Below, piece by piece: positions 33,838-43,406 of a stretch of 64,000 nt of DNA (its first letter is position 1; each line of letters begins with the position of its first letter). The stretch spans positions 62,001 to 126,000 of the forward strand of contig CANQJS010000003.1 in NCBI GenBank assembly GCA_947624285.1. The letters run 5' to 3'. The notes under the pieces are model-generated. The model did no database searches, had not been told where the DNA came from, and worked only from the letters and a program-made list of their open reading frames with translations. A program made the translations under genes and the position numbers. Source of the stretch: an uncultured Clostridia bacterium. Its GTDB lineage: Bacteria > Bacillota > Clostridia > Oscillospirales > Acutalibacteraceae.

Positions 33838-34965
33838 TCAGTCCTTTCCGCTCTCCGTTGCGGCTACACTTTTTTGTTTCAGATAGGCGTTTATGAAGCC
33901 GTCTATATCGCCGTCCATAACGGCGTTTATATTGCCCATTTCGTATCCCGTTCTGTGGTCCTTTGCCATTGTGTAAGGCATAAAAACATATGAGCGTATC
34001 TGGCTGCCCCAAGCGATCTCCTTTTGGTCTCCCTTTATATCGTCTATGCGCTCAAGATTTTCGCGCTCTTTTATTTCTATCAGCTTTGATTTCAGCATTT
34101 TCATCGCCACCTCGCGGTTTTGGTGCTGTGAGCGTTCTATCTGGCAGGAAACTACTATTCCCGTCGGTATATGAGTCAGGCGGACTGCGGAGGAAGTCTT
34201 GTTTACTTTTTGACCGCCCGCGCCGGAGGCTCTGTAAAAATCGGTTTTAAGGTCCTCCTCGCGTATTTCAACATTGACATCGTCGTCGATTTCGGGCATT
34301 ACCTCAAGGGACGCAAAGGAGGTGTGCCTTCTGCCCGAAGCGTCAAACGGAGAGACTCTTACAAGGCGGTGGATACCCATTTCGCCCTTGAGATAGCCGT
34401 AGGCGTTTTCGCCCTCTATGAGTATCGTGGCGCTCTTTAATCCCGCCACATCGCCCTCAAGATAATCGAGAGTAGAAACCTTGTAGCCGTGGCGTTCACC
34501 CCAGCGGCTATACATTCTGAAAAGCATCTCCGCCCAGTCCATAGCCTCAGTGCCGCCGGCGCCCGCGTGAAAGGTCAGCAGGGCGTTTTTACTGTCGTAC
34601 TCGCCGCTCAAAAGCGTGGAAAGGGTGAGTTCTTCTATTCTTTTTTCAATTCTGGCAACCGAATCGGTGCAGTCGCCGAGGAAGCTTTCGTCGCCCTCAT
34701 CGTTTGCAAGCTCTATCATAACAAGCGTGTCGTCGTAATCGGATTTAAGGCTCTCGTAGCTTTCAACTTTTGTTTTAAGCGCTCCCGTGCGCTTGAGGAT
34801 TTTTTGGCTTTTTTCCATATCGTCCCAAAAATCCGGCGCGCCGGACTGCTTTTCAAGCTGAGCTATCTCATCTTTTATAACATCTATAGCAAGCGCTTCT
34901 TTCAGATTGAGTATCGGCTTTTCACATTCAAGCAGACGGAATCTGAGATTTTCAAACTCTACCAT
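33838..34965 (-). CDS. prfB: Peptide chain release factor 2
   Basis: A 375-residue RF2. Codon-specificity motif SPF is in VRVSPFDASGRRHTSF, and the peptidyl-hydrolysis motif GGQ is in GAGGQKVNKTSS. It ends translation at UGA and UAA. The N terminus reads continuously from ATG 34965 through NLKEALAIDVIKDEI to the conserved PDFWDD region, so the +1 programmed frameshift (CUU UGA C) found in many prfB genes is absent here. The C terminus is slightly extended beyond the usual DGFI-like end. Monocistronic. Confidence 0.95.
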   Translation of the reverse strand: MVEFENLRFRLLECEKPILNLKEALAIDVIKDEIAQLEKQSGAPDFWDDMEKSQKILKRTGALKTKVESYESLKSDYDDTLVMIELANDEGDESFLGDCTDSVARIEKRIEELTLSTLLSGEYDSKNALLTFHAGAGGTEAMDWAEMLFRMYSRWGERHGYKVSTLDYLEGDVAGLKSATILIEGENAYGYLKGEMGIHRLVRVSPFDASGRRHTSFASLEVMPEIDDDVNVEIREEDLKTDFYRASGAGGQKVNKTSSAVRLTHIPTGIVVSCQIERSQHQNREVAMKMLKSKLIEIKERENLERIDDIKGDQKEIAWGSQIRSYVFMPYTMAKDHRTGYEMGNINAVMDGDIDGFINAYLKQKSVAATESGKD

Positions 34966-35092
34966 CGTATATCTCCTTTACAATAACGCAAAACACGGTA
35001 AATTTATTACAGGCAAGGGTATTATATACAACTTGCTTAAGCTTTGCAAGTTAAAGCGTTAAAATTATATTTACATTATTTTAAACACTGTG

Positions 35093-35121
35093 TTGATTTT
35101 TTATGATAAAATAAGTATAAT
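35093..35121 (+). promoter_or_regulatory. Promoter of RING/DUF2628-galU operon
   Basis: TTGATT (35093-35098), 17-bp spacer, TATAAT (35116-35121), 36 bp before the first start codon. Confidence 0.75.
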
Positions 35122-35156
35122 CAAAAAAGAAGTTTATTTTTATACGGGAGTTTGAA

Positions 35157-36104
35157 ATGTTTTTATACGAAAACGACATATGCCCCGTGTGCGGCAAGCG
35201 GTTTGAAAGTGGGGACGATGTAGTCACCTGCGCGGATTGCGCAACGCCGCATCACAGGGAATGCTACAATAAATTAGGTCACTGTAAAAACCAAGACCTT
35301 CACGGCACGGATTTTGTCTATAAACGAGGGGCGGTCGGCGCTTTCGAGCGTATTGACGAAACGGAGCGGGAGGAATACTATATCCCTCCCCAAACTGCTG
35401 AAGAGAATACGCAGGTCAAAACTCAAGAGGACGCCCAAGAAAAAGCGATACCGCCGATCGGCGACGCGGCGCAGGACGGCGCGATAGACGGCGTTAAGCT
35501 TCAGGATATAATCGCCGTTGTTGCCGTGAACACGCAGAATTTCGTTCGCAAATTCAAAAGAAACCGCAGGCTCGGCTGGAATTGGAGCGCGCTTATTTTC
35601 GGTCCGTATTATTTCTTTTTCAGAAAAATGTATCTTCAGGGCAGCGTGATTTTGGCTGTTGAGTGCGCTCTGCGGCTGATGATCTCGGCGATCTACGCCC
35701 CTGCCATCGGCGCTGTAAGCGCGTTTATCGCAAAGGAAAATCCCACGACTTACGCCAAAACTTTTGAGGCGATGTTAAAAGCCGCGGAGCTTCCCGAATA
35801 CGCTCAGGTCGCCGCGGCGTCGATGCTGATTTTGGCGTCGATAATTATAATTCATCTTGTATGCGCCCTTTTCGCTGATTCCTTTTATCGCCGAAAGGTA
35901 ATAAATATCGTAAAAACCGTTGACGACAGGATAAAGGCGGGCGGAGAGTTTTCCGTAAACCCCATTATGGTAACGGACGGCAATATGAGCCACAGCCAGA
36001 TGAGAAGGCTGTTTCTTTCAAGGCGTGGCGGCGTAAGCACTTTTTCGCCGTTGTTGGCGATATTGCTCGTTCAGATATTTTTAAATTTTATACAAGTATT
36101 TTAA
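35157..36104 (+). CDS. Prokaryotic RING-finger/DUF2628 membrane protein
   Basis: A 315-residue protein. Residues 1-50 form a RING-like zinc finger: ICPVCGKRF, CADCATPHHRECY, GHCKN. This is the Prok-RING_1 type. A charged linker follows to about 140, then a DUF2628-type membrane domain beginning NRRLGWNWSALIFGPYYFFF with three further spans. The last span is at the extreme C terminus. Ubiquitin ligation is not implied; the RING fold probably only binds zinc. First gene in an operon with galU, a CPBP protease and tadA. Function unknown. Confidence 0.8.
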   Translation: MFLYENDICPVCGKRFESGDDVVTCADCATPHHRECYNKLGHCKNQDLHGTDFVYKRGAVGAFERIDETEREEYYIPPQTAEENTQVKTQEDAQEKAIPPIGDAAQDGAIDGVKLQDIIAVVAVNTQNFVRKFKRNRRLGWNWSALIFGPYYFFFRKMYLQGSVILAVECALRLMISAIYAPAIGAVSAFIAKENPTTYAKTFEAMLKAAELPEYAQVAAASMLILASIIIIHLVCALFADSFYRRKVINIVKTVDDRIKAGGEFSVNPIMVTDGNMSHSQMRRLFLSRRGGVSTFSPLLAILLVQIFLNFIQVF

Positions 36105-36125
36105 TCTTATAGGAGGATATGAAAT

Positions 36126-37001
36126 ATGAAAGTAAGAAAAGCAATAATACCCGCGGCAGGTATGGGCACAAGAGTTCTTCCGGCGTCAAAGGCCGTTCCG
36201 AAGGAAATGCTCAATATTGTTGACAAGCCGGCCATTCAGTACATTGTGGAGGAGGCTTTTGCGTCGGGTATCGAGGAGGTCCTCATCATAACCAACAGAA
36301 ACAAGGGCGCTATTGAGGACCATTTCGACCACGCCTATGAGCTTGAGGCGAAGCTGGCGGGGAATCCGAGCAAAAAAGCGATTTACGATGATGTTATGGC
36401 ATGCTCGAATTTCGGCAATATTTATTTTCTCAGGCAAAAGGAGACGAAGGGTCTCGGTCACGCGGTGCTGTGCGCAAAGAATTTTGTCGGCAACGAGCCG
36501 TTTGCAGTTCTCTACGGCGACGATGTTATCATTTCCGAAACGCCCGCCGCTAAGCAGCTCTGCGACGCATATGAAAAATACGGCAAGGGCGTTGTGGGCG
36601 TAAAAGAAGTGCCCGGTCTTGCCATAACAAAATACTGCTCGCTCAAAACAGAGCATATCGAGGGCAACTGCTACAACTGCACCGATATGATCGAAAAGCC
36701 GAAGCCCGAGGAGATAATGGGCAATTTCTCAATACTCGGCAGAGTGGTGCTTCCTCCCGAAATTTTCGGCATTCTTGAAAAAACGCCTCTCGGCGCGGGA
36801 AATGAGCTTCAGCTCACCGACGCTATGAAAACTCTTGCGCAAAACGACGGAGTGATCGCCGTTGAATACGAGGGCAAGCGTTATGATATGGGAAATAAAT
36901 TCGGCATTCTTCAGGCGAATATCGAGGTGGGGCTCAAACACCCCGAAACGAAAGACGAGCTTGCGGCATATCTCAAAAAAATTGCTCAGACCCTTGAATA
37001 A
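36126..37001 (+). CDS. galU: UTP-glucose-1-phosphate uridylyltransferase
   Basis: A 291-residue nucleotidyltransferase: IPAAGMGTRVLPASKAVPKE (nucleotide binding), the FAVLYGDDVI metal-binding stretch, KYCSLK and MIEKPKPEE, and the C-terminal KRYDMGNKFGILQANIE. Makes UDP-glucose for envelope glycans and galactose metabolism. Good ribosome binding site AGGAGGATATGAAAT. Intact. Confidence 0.96.
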   Translation: MKVRKAIIPAAGMGTRVLPASKAVPKEMLNIVDKPAIQYIVEEAFASGIEEVLIITNRNKGAIEDHFDHAYELEAKLAGNPSKKAIYDDVMACSNFGNIYFLRQKETKGLGHAVLCAKNFVGNEPFAVLYGDDVIISETPAAKQLCDAYEKYGKGVVGVKEVPGLAITKYCSLKTEHIEGNCYNCTDMIEKPKPEEIMGNFSILGRVVLPPEIFGILEKTPLGAGNELQLTDAMKTLAQNDGVIAVEYEGKRYDMGNKFGILQANIEVGLKHPETKDELAAYLKKIAQTLE

Positions 37002-37030
37002 AAGAGTTCTGAAAATCGGAGGTAAAGCTT

Positions 37031-38083
37031 TTGGATAATTATTATTACCGTCCTCCCGGAGTTGATGTAAACGCAGACGGCGGCGAAAACCGCAAAATCG
37101 ACTATGCGGCGCTCAACGCGCTCAATTATATGGAAAAGGCAAAGCATGAGCGTCGCGAGATAAGACGGCTGGGTAATATTATAGGTCTTGCGGGAACGGC
37201 GTATGTTATAGTGCAGATAATTTCTGTATTATTGATAAGATCCTCAAGTGTCCTATATGATAAATTTATGAATTCGGTAATATTTCAAGATGCCTTTGCG
37301 GCGATCGCCGTTGAGGTTTTTGCTCTGCTCGTGCCGTTTTCAATAGTGGCGCTTGTTTGTAAAAAAAATTATGAAACAAGCATAATCCCCTCTAAGCCGC
37401 TGCCTTTTTCAAAGATTATTCTTTGGGTGTTTTTCGGTGTGTTCTGCTGCCTTTGCGGCGACTATTTGATTACGATTTTGACCTCTTTGTTTGATTCGAT
37501 CGGTCATTCCCTTGAAGTTCCGGATTATCCAAAGCCCGATTCGGCGTTAGCCGTATTGATCGTTGTCGTTTGCAATTCTGTTATACCCGCAATTTGCGAG
37601 GAGTTTTCTCTTCGCTGCTGCACGCTCGGTTTGCTGAAAAAATACGGCAAGGCGTTCGGGGTCGTGGCGGTATCTATTCTTTTCGGATTGCTTCACGGCA
37701 ATATGGTGCAATTTGTTTTCGCAACCGTCATAGGCTTGATATTAGGCTATATTACGGTTAAAACAGACAGTATCGTTCCCGCAGTGCTGATTCACGGGCT
37801 TAATAACGGAATCAGTGTCATAAGTGATGCCTCTGCGTATTTTTTCGGCGAAGAAACGCAGGATTATATAAGCTATTATATGATGATGTTTCTTTTGGCG
37901 GCAGGAGTTATCTCTCTTGCGATATTGGCTTTAAAGGGTCAGTTTAAACGGGAAAAAACGGAAACGGAATTTGTGCCTTATAAAAATTCATTCGGCAAGA
38001 AGCTCGCTTCGTTCTTCTTCGTTCCGGGAATGATATTCCCCTTTTTATATCTCGGCTTTTCCATTGTTTCGAGTATAGGATGA
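37031..38083 (+). CDS. CPBP-family intramembrane metalloprotease
   Basis: A 350-residue membrane protein with about eight spans. The CPBP (Abi/CAAX protease and bacteriocin-processing) motifs are CEEFSLRCCTLGLL (EExxxR), FGLLHGNMVQF (FxxxH) and HGLNNG (HxxxN-like). These glutamate/histidine residues bind the catalytic zinc. The substrate is unknown; roles in bacteriocin immunity and membrane-protein cleavage are known for the family. The start codon is TTG with GGAGGT nine bases upstream. The stop overlaps tadA by 4 bp. Confidence 0.88.
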   Translation: MDNYYYRPPGVDVNADGGENRKIDYAALNALNYMEKAKHERREIRRLGNIIGLAGTAYVIVQIISVLLIRSSSVLYDKFMNSVIFQDAFAAIAVEVFALLVPFSIVALVCKKNYETSIIPSKPLPFSKIILWVFFGVFCCLCGDYLITILTSLFDSIGHSLEVPDYPKPDSALAVLIVVVCNSVIPAICEEFSLRCCTLGLLKKYGKAFGVVAVSILFGLLHGNMVQFVFATVIGLILGYITVKTDSIVPAVLIHGLNNGISVISDASAYFFGEETQDYISYYMMMFLLAAGVISLAILALKGQFKREKTETEFVPYKNSFGKKLASFFFVPGMIFPFLYLGFSIVSSIG

Positions 38084-38526
38084 ACGGGTTTATGGAAAGG
38101 GCAATGGAGCTTGCCCGCATAAGCGGCGCCGAAGGAGAAGTGCCCGTAGGAGCCGTAGTCGTTAAGGACGGAGAAATAGTAGGCGAGGGAAGAAACAGGC
38201 GCGAGCTCGGAAAAAACGCGCTTTTGCACGCCGAGATACAGGCGATAGACGAGGCTTGCAGAGCTTTGGGCGGCTGGCGGCTTTGGCAATGCGATATTTA
38301 TGTTACGCTTGAGCCGTGCCCCATGTGCGCCGGAGCAATAATCAATTCAAGAATAAAAAAAGTTTTTTTCGGGGCGTATGACCCAAAGGCGGGCTCTTTC
38401 GGCTCGGTTGCGGATTTCAACGCCCTGCCGTATAACCACAAGCCCGAAATACAGGGCGGTGTGTGCGGCGATGAATGCGCGGCTCTGCTCACGGATTTTT
38501 TTAAAAATTTAAGAAACAATAGGTAA
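38080..38526 (+). CDS. tadA: tRNA-specific adenosine deaminase
   Basis: A 148-residue cytidine/deoxycytidylate-type deaminase with zinc motif HAEIQAID (His and catalytic Glu) and PCPMCAGAI. TadA converts A34 of tRNA-Arg(ACG) to inosine. The start overlaps the CPBP gene stop (ATGA). Normal length. Confidence 0.95.
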   Translation: MNGFMERAMELARISGAEGEVPVGAVVVKDGEIVGEGRNRRELGKNALLHAEIQAIDEACRALGGWRLWQCDIYVTLEPCPMCAGAIINSRIKKVFFGAYDPKAGSFGSVADFNALPYNHKPEIQGGVCGDECAALLTDFFKNLRNNR

Positions 38527-38530
38527 TTTT

Positions 38531-38567
38531 GCGGCGGGATATTTCCGCCGCTTATTTATTATTTTTT
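38531..38567 (+). terminator. Terminator after tadA
   Basis: GCGGCGG-GATATTT-CCGCCGC followed by a TTATTTATTATTTTTT tract. Confidence 0.85.
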
Positions 38568-38629
38568 ACTATCTTTTTCAAAGATAATATGATATTCTGT
38601 AATCAGTAAAAACAATAAGGGGTGTATTT

Positions 38630-40279
38630 ATGGAAAAGCTGTTTATAACATATACGGCAAACGGCAGGTCTTTTACATGCGAAAGCGCAGAAACGGAGCA
38701 TTTTACCGTTGAAGAGGAAAAGCAAGGCTGCAGAACGAAGCTGTATATCAATGCAAAAACGCCTGTTTGCGTGCAGAAGTTTCAGGTGATGCTTCCGTAC
38801 GGCTATGAAAAAGGGCAGCGCGTTTTTGTAAACGGTTATCAGTCTTGGACGGACAGCAGAGAGTACGATTTGGACGAGGAGATGACATCTCTCAGCAAAT
38901 TTACCGAGAGATATGTGAAAAATCCGCTTGTAAAGCGCATAGGCATCGGGAAATCGGGCGATTATTTCATCTGCGATTATCCGAGGCAAAAGGGCGTGTT
39001 TTACGGATTTTCCTACGGATATGTGAGAACGGGTGAAAGAATAGACATTTTCGGCTCGCTCAGCGAACGCTGCGGCTTCACCATCGTGCGTTTTGAGGCG
39101 GGCAACTCACGCGTAATCATAGAAAAGGATCTTGAGGGCGTGACCTTCGACGGCAAAACGCTTGTTGCGGACTTTGCCGTTATCGGCGGGGAATACGACA
39201 AGGCGTTTGACGATTATTTTGAAATGATGGGCGTAAAATGCCGCGCAAATGAGCCGAAATGCGGATATACCACTTGGTACAATTACTACGGCACAATAAA
39301 TCAGGATATCGTTATGCGCGATTTGGAATCCCTGTCGCGCCTCGAGGAAAAGGTGGATATTTTTCAGATAGACGACGGCTACCAAAAGGCAATAGGAGAT
39401 TGGCTTGAGACAAAAGGCGAAAAATTCCCCAACGGAATGAAAGCCGCCGCCGACGCCATACACGAAAAAAATATGCTCGCGGGGCTCTGGCTCGCGCCGC
39501 TCGCGGCAACGGCAAATTCCTCGGTTTATAAAAATCATAAGGATTGGCTCGTGAGGGACGCAAAAGGCAAGCTCTATGTTGCCGGTCCGAATTGGGGGCC
39601 GTTTTACGCCATTGACATTTACAATAAGGAAGCCGCCGATTACATAAGAAACTTTTTCAGCGTGATCCTCAACGATTGGGGCTTCGATATGGTAAAGCTC
39701 GATTTTCTCTATGCCGCATGCGTTCTGCCCATTCACGGAAAAAGCAGGGGAGAAGTTATGTGCGACGCTATGGATCTCATCAGGGACTGTGTGGGCGATA
39801 AGCTGATACTCGGCTGCGGAGTTCCGCTTATGCCCGCCTTCGGCAAGGTGGATTTCTGCCGTATCGGCGCCGATGTGGATCTGTGCTGGAGACGCAAAAA
39901 GCACAGAATAAGGGAGGATGTAAGCACTCCCAACACCGTAAATTGCACGATATTCCGCCGCCACCTCAACGGCAGGGCGTTCCTCAACGATCCCGATGTG
40001 TTCCTGCTCAGGGATAATAATCTCGATATGACCTTTGAGCAGAAAAAGCTGCTGGCGAAAATCAACGGTCTGTTCGGCAGCCTGCTTTTCGTCTCCGACA
40101 ATGTGCGGGATTACGATGAGGCGAAAAAACAGGTTTTCCTCGATACGATAAGAAAAAAGAATGTAAAAATCAAAAAAGCCGAATTTTGCGAAAAGGATGT
40201 CATCACCGTTGAATATACGGCAGACGGCGTTGACGGCACGCTGAAATTCAATTCCGAAACAGGCACGGTTTTAAAATAA
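38630..40279 (+). CDS. Alpha-galactosidase, GH36-like
   Basis: A 549-residue glycoside hydrolase with a small N-terminal beta domain (NGYQSWTDSREY) and a TIM barrel. Clan GH-D motifs: FQIDDGYQKAIGDW, GLWLAPLAA, DMVKLDFLYA (catalytic nucleophile Asp) and CRIGADVDLCW (acid/base Asp). It is shorter than the 700-750 residues of classical GH36 enzymes. No signal peptide, so it acts on imported alpha-galactosides such as melibiose or raffinose-type sugars. The GPH symporter 16 bp downstream is the likely importer. Confidence 0.85.
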   Translation: MEKLFITYTANGRSFTCESAETEHFTVEEEKQGCRTKLYINAKTPVCVQKFQVMLPYGYEKGQRVFVNGYQSWTDSREYDLDEEMTSLSKFTERYVKNPLVKRIGIGKSGDYFICDYPRQKGVFYGFSYGYVRTGERIDIFGSLSERCGFTIVRFEAGNSRVIIEKDLEGVTFDGKTLVADFAVIGGEYDKAFDDYFEMMGVKCRANEPKCGYTTWYNYYGTINQDIVMRDLESLSRLEEKVDIFQIDDGYQKAIGDWLETKGEKFPNGMKAAADAIHEKNMLAGLWLAPLAATANSSVYKNHKDWLVRDAKGKLYVAGPNWGPFYAIDIYNKEAADYIRNFFSVILNDWGFDMVKLDFLYAACVLPIHGKSRGEVMCDAMDLIRDCVGDKLILGCGVPLMPAFGKVDFCRIGADVDLCWRRKKHRIREDVSTPNTVNCTIFRRHLNGRAFLNDPDVFLLRDNNLDMTFEQKKLLAKINGLFGSLLFVSDNVRDYDEAKKQVFLDTIRKKNVKIKKAEFCEKDVITVEYTADGVDGTLKFNSETGTVLK

Positions 40280-40295
40280 AGAAAAGGAAAATAAA

Positions 40296-41729
40296 ATGAA
40301 TAAAATAAATATCGGCGCAATTTTCGCCGATTTGAAGGAGCATTGGAAAACGCCCGCGAACGGGAAGTATATACCCTACAGGGAATTTGCGTCCTACAGC
40401 GTGGGCGGAATAGGCGTTAACACGATAAATTCGCTTTTCGGCTATGTGGCGCTCACCGCCAACTGTCTGCTGATAGGCTCGGCATACGAAATCAAGCCGA
40501 CCCATCTTGCGTATCTCAGCCTGATCATGGGGATAATCAATCTTATAAAAACCCCGTTTATCAGTATGCTTATCGATAATACCAACACAAAGTACGGAAA
40601 GTTTCGCCCCTATTTGCTCTATACGGGTATTCCTACGGCGGTGCTCCTTTGCCTTATGGCGTTTATTCCAAACGATATGGATTATTGGCTGAAGGTAACG
40701 ATCATCGGGGTAACATACACATTTTTAATGCTGTTTCAGGCGCTTTATTCCCAGGCGTTTACAAGTCTTGCGCAGGTGCTAACGCCAAACGGGGACGAGA
40801 GAACATCGCTTCTGTCCGTAAGTATGTTTATTTACAGCCTCGGTCCTTCTATCATCAATATGTTTCTCCCTATCCTTGCCGGGCTCACGGGCGGTATGAC
40901 GAGCTTCACAACTTACAGGGTGTTTTTCCCGATATTTTCAATATTCGGCGTTGCTTTGGGGCTGATAACATTCAAGGGAACTCGTGAAAAAATAGTCGTT
41001 CCCCGAAATTATGTTGCGAAAATCAAATTTTCAAACGGTATAAAGCAGGTTGCCAAAAACAAATATTTCTGGCTCATAAATTTTTATTCCGTTTTAGGCA
41101 GTATGAAATACGGTATCGGCTCGATACTTTCTTGGTATTGCGTTTATCAGCTTCAAAACGACAGTATGCTCGGTATTATGAACGCCGTTATAGGCACGGC
41201 TTCCGTTCCGCTCATGCTGCTTGCTCCTGTGCTGGCAAAAAAGCTGGGCAAAAGAAATGTTCTTTTGTGGACAAATTTGCTGCGCGCCGTTTTCACCGTG
41301 CTGATGATGTTTACTATCAACAACACTGTTCTTTTCCTTATCTGCCTTTATCTCGCCACCGTTATGATGGGCGGCGATTCGGTAGTTACCACTTCGATGA
41401 CCGCCGAAATATTCGATTATCAGCAGTGGAAAACGGGCACGAGAATAGAGGGCTTCATAACTCAATTCGGCGGTATGCTTGTTGCCGCCGCGGGTATGGG
41501 AACAAGCCTTATTCTGCCGTATTTTTATGAGCATTACGGGCTCCGGGAGGATTATACCGTGCTGTATGACGCCGCTGTGAGAACGCCCATATTCAACATA
41601 CTTATAATAACCTCGCTCATAAGCTGCGTGATAAGCGTTATACCGATTTTGTTTTACGACCTCAAGGAAAGCGATCACAAAAGGATAATCGAGGAGCTGA
41701 AATCGCGCGCCGACGCGAAAATAGATTAA
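40296..41729 (+). CDS. GPH-family sugar symporter
   Basis: A 477-residue, twelve-span transporter with MelB-like features (LMGIINLIKTPFISMLIDNTN and, in the second half, TAEIFDYQQWKTGTRIEGF). It follows the GH36 gene by 16 bp, with AAAAGGAAA before its ATG, so import and cleavage of an alpha-galactoside are coupled. Distinct from the GPH symporter at 8971. Confidence 0.88.
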   Translation: MNKINIGAIFADLKEHWKTPANGKYIPYREFASYSVGGIGVNTINSLFGYVALTANCLLIGSAYEIKPTHLAYLSLIMGIINLIKTPFISMLIDNTNTKYGKFRPYLLYTGIPTAVLLCLMAFIPNDMDYWLKVTIIGVTYTFLMLFQALYSQAFTSLAQVLTPNGDERTSLLSVSMFIYSLGPSIINMFLPILAGLTGGMTSFTTYRVFFPIFSIFGVALGLITFKGTREKIVVPRNYVAKIKFSNGIKQVAKNKYFWLINFYSVLGSMKYGIGSILSWYCVYQLQNDSMLGIMNAVIGTASVPLMLLAPVLAKKLGKRNVLLWTNLLRAVFTVLMMFTINNTVLFLICLYLATVMMGGDSVVTTSMTAEIFDYQQWKTGTRIEGFITQFGGMLVAAAGMGTSLILPYFYEHYGLREDYTVLYDAAVRTPIFNILIITSLISCVISVIPILFYDLKESDHKRIIEELKSRADAKID

Positions 41730-41858
41730 AAGCTTATAAAATAAGCTACTCAACCGCCGGTTGAAAACGCTCGTTTATGCGGTTATTGAAGAGTGCGGCG
41801 TGAACGGATATAATAATTTCAGAAAAGCGCTTTTACTAAAATTATTAAGGTGATTTTT

Positions 41859-42653
41859 ATGGAATTACAGATAGGAAACAGAATCCGCGAGCTTCGTAAA
41901 GCGAGCGGTATGACGCAGGAACAATTGGCGGAGCAGATAGGAATTTCATTTCAAGCGGTCAGTAAGTGGGAGAATAACATTGCCTTGCCTGATATTTCGC
42001 TTGTGCCTGCACTCGCGCGGATCTTCGGAGTAACTACGGACGAGCTTTTTGCTTACGATCTTACGGAAATGCGCGAGGAAATAGAGCGATATGCAGGCGA
42101 AGCGGTCAGGCTGCGCGAAAGCGATCCCGCCGAGAGTCGGCGTATATTGGAGGAGGGCTTGCGAAAATATCCCGACAATGACATACTTTTGAATAATCTG
42201 CTGTATGTGCTCAATTGTTCAAAAGATCCCGATGAAACCATACGCATTGCGAGCCGCCTTGTCGAAAAAACGAGCGAGAGCGATATTCGCTATGATGCGC
42301 TGAGGTTTTTAGCGTACGCATACAAAGCAAAGGGCGACACAAACAGCGCGGTAAAGGCGCTGGAGCAGATCCCCGAAATATATTTTTCAAAGCTGTCGGA
42401 GCTGGCGTTTATCCTGTCCGGCAAAGCAAAATTCGACGCCGCCGAAAAGCAGAAATGGCTGTCATTTGAAACGATGCTTCAGATGATGCAAAAAATAGCC
42501 GAATGTTACGAAGCCGACGGCAAGCCCGCCGCAGCCGCCGCCGAGATCGAACGCGCTCTTGTGCTTATCGCGGCTATGGAAAAAGAAGAGAAAATACGGG
42601 ATTTCTCAAATTATATCGAATTTTTCAAAAAGGAATTAAAACGGATAAAATAG
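41859..42653 (+). CDS. XRE-family regulator with TPR-like repeats
   Basis: About 264 residues. The N-terminal HTH (IGNRIRELRKASGMTQEQLA, ISFQAVSKWENNIALPDISL) covers residues 1-65; the rest is helical with TPR-like repeats (SRRILEEGLRKYPDNDILLN, FLAYAYKAKGDTNSAVKALE). Related proteins sense peptides or act as general regulators. ATG at 41859 is chosen, with AAGGTG upstream; an in-frame GTG lies three codons earlier. It may regulate the alpha-galactoside operon, but it has a 130-bp gap before it and could be unrelated. Confidence 0.85.
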   Translation: MELQIGNRIRELRKASGMTQEQLAEQIGISFQAVSKWENNIALPDISLVPALARIFGVTTDELFAYDLTEMREEIERYAGEAVRLRESDPAESRRILEEGLRKYPDNDILLNNLLYVLNCSKDPDETIRIASRLVEKTSESDIRYDALRFLAYAYKAKGDTNSAVKALEQIPEIYFSKLSELAFILSGKAKFDAAEKQKWLSFETMLQMMQKIAECYEADGKPAAAAAEIERALVLIAAMEKEEKIRDFSNYIEFFKKELKRIK

Positions 42654-42663
42654 GCATATCATT

Positions 42664-42694
42664 GAGCCGCCTTGAAGCGGCTCATAGCTGTTTT
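42664..42694 (+). terminator. Weak terminator after XRE-TPR gene
   Basis: GAGCCGC-CTTGAA-GCGGCTC followed by ATAGCTGTTTT. The remaining DNA to 42877 holds a small CACGGCGAAGCCGTG hairpin and no gene I can support. Confidence 0.55.
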
Positions 42695-42877
42695 ATGTAG
42701 GGCTGGGGGGGCGACTTCTCATTAAAAGCAAAAGACACGGCGAAGCCGTGCCCATGGATTACCCGTTAGCAATCTGTATAAACGCCCCAAAGAAAAAACA
42801 GCGTTTATATAACGCCTTGTAAATCGGGCGTTCGTTAGCTTTAAAAATATCCGTTTGATCGGAATTTTAAAACCGTT

Positions 42878-43066
42878 TTACTTCATAGATTCCTCGTAGG
42901 ACTTGATCATTTTCTTAACCATCTGACCGCCTACCGAACCTGCCTGCTTAGAGGTAAGGTCACCGTTGTAACCCTGCTTGAGGTTAACACCAACTTCACT
43001 TGCAGCTTCCATTTTGAATCTGTTAAGAGCCTCTTTGGCCTCGGGAACTACGTTCTTGTTTGACAT
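42878..43066 (-). CDS. Alpha/beta-type small acid-soluble spore protein
   Basis: A 62-residue SASP. The N-terminal part carries the GPR protease site region (MEAASEVGVNL), and the conserved C-terminal DNA-binding signature is present (GDLTSKQAGSVGGQMVKKM). SASPs coat and protect spore DNA and are degraded at germination. ATG at 43066 has AAAGGAGTGTTATTCG upstream; the open frame extends 7 codons. A possible sigma-G-type promoter (GAGAAT ... CGATACT on the minus strand, about 43107-43135) is only a weak match. Shows the organism forms endospores. Confidence 0.95.
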   Translation of the reverse strand: MSNKNVVPEAKEALNRFKMEAASEVGVNLKQGYNGDLTSKQAGSVGGQMVKKMIKSYEESMK

Positions 43067-43406
43067 CGAATAACACTCCTTTTTCATTTTATTTCAAAAG
43101 CAAAAAGTATCGATTGCAAACGCAATGGATTCTCATCGCCCTTGCAAGTATATTGTTAGCCGTTATTCCTCATTTAAAATTGAAAAATTTTAGCAAAACC
43201 GATATTAAAACACATACAAATGCGATGAAATATCTTTATTTTATTTTTCATTATATTTTGTAAATGTATCGAGAAATCAAAATACAATTATCAGAAAAAA
43301 GCGGATATTTGATATAAATTCTGTTTGAAATTGATTTACAGATTAAACAATTCAAACCTTTTATAGTATATTAGCACTATACTTTACTAAATTTCACCTA
43401 AAACTC
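43067..43406. other. AT-rich intergenic region, no gene seen
   Basis: Very AT-rich DNA between the SASP gene and the DUF4417 gene. It marks a sharp compositional change from the core to the accessory island. Apart from the SASP leader I see no RNA gene or conserved hairpin. Confidence 0.6.

Noticed and set aside
33838-34965. Programmed frameshift site in prfB
   Set aside because: The N-terminal frame is continuous; no CTTTGAC-type slippery site interrupts it.
38603-38989. Antisense frame over the GH36 start
   Set aside because: Shadow of the GH36 gene; no ribosome binding site or family signal.
42695-42877. Possible small RNA or repeat between the XRE-TPR and SASP genes
   Set aside because: Only a short CACGGCGAAGCCGTG hairpin is present; no promoter or recognised RNA family motif supports an RNA gene.
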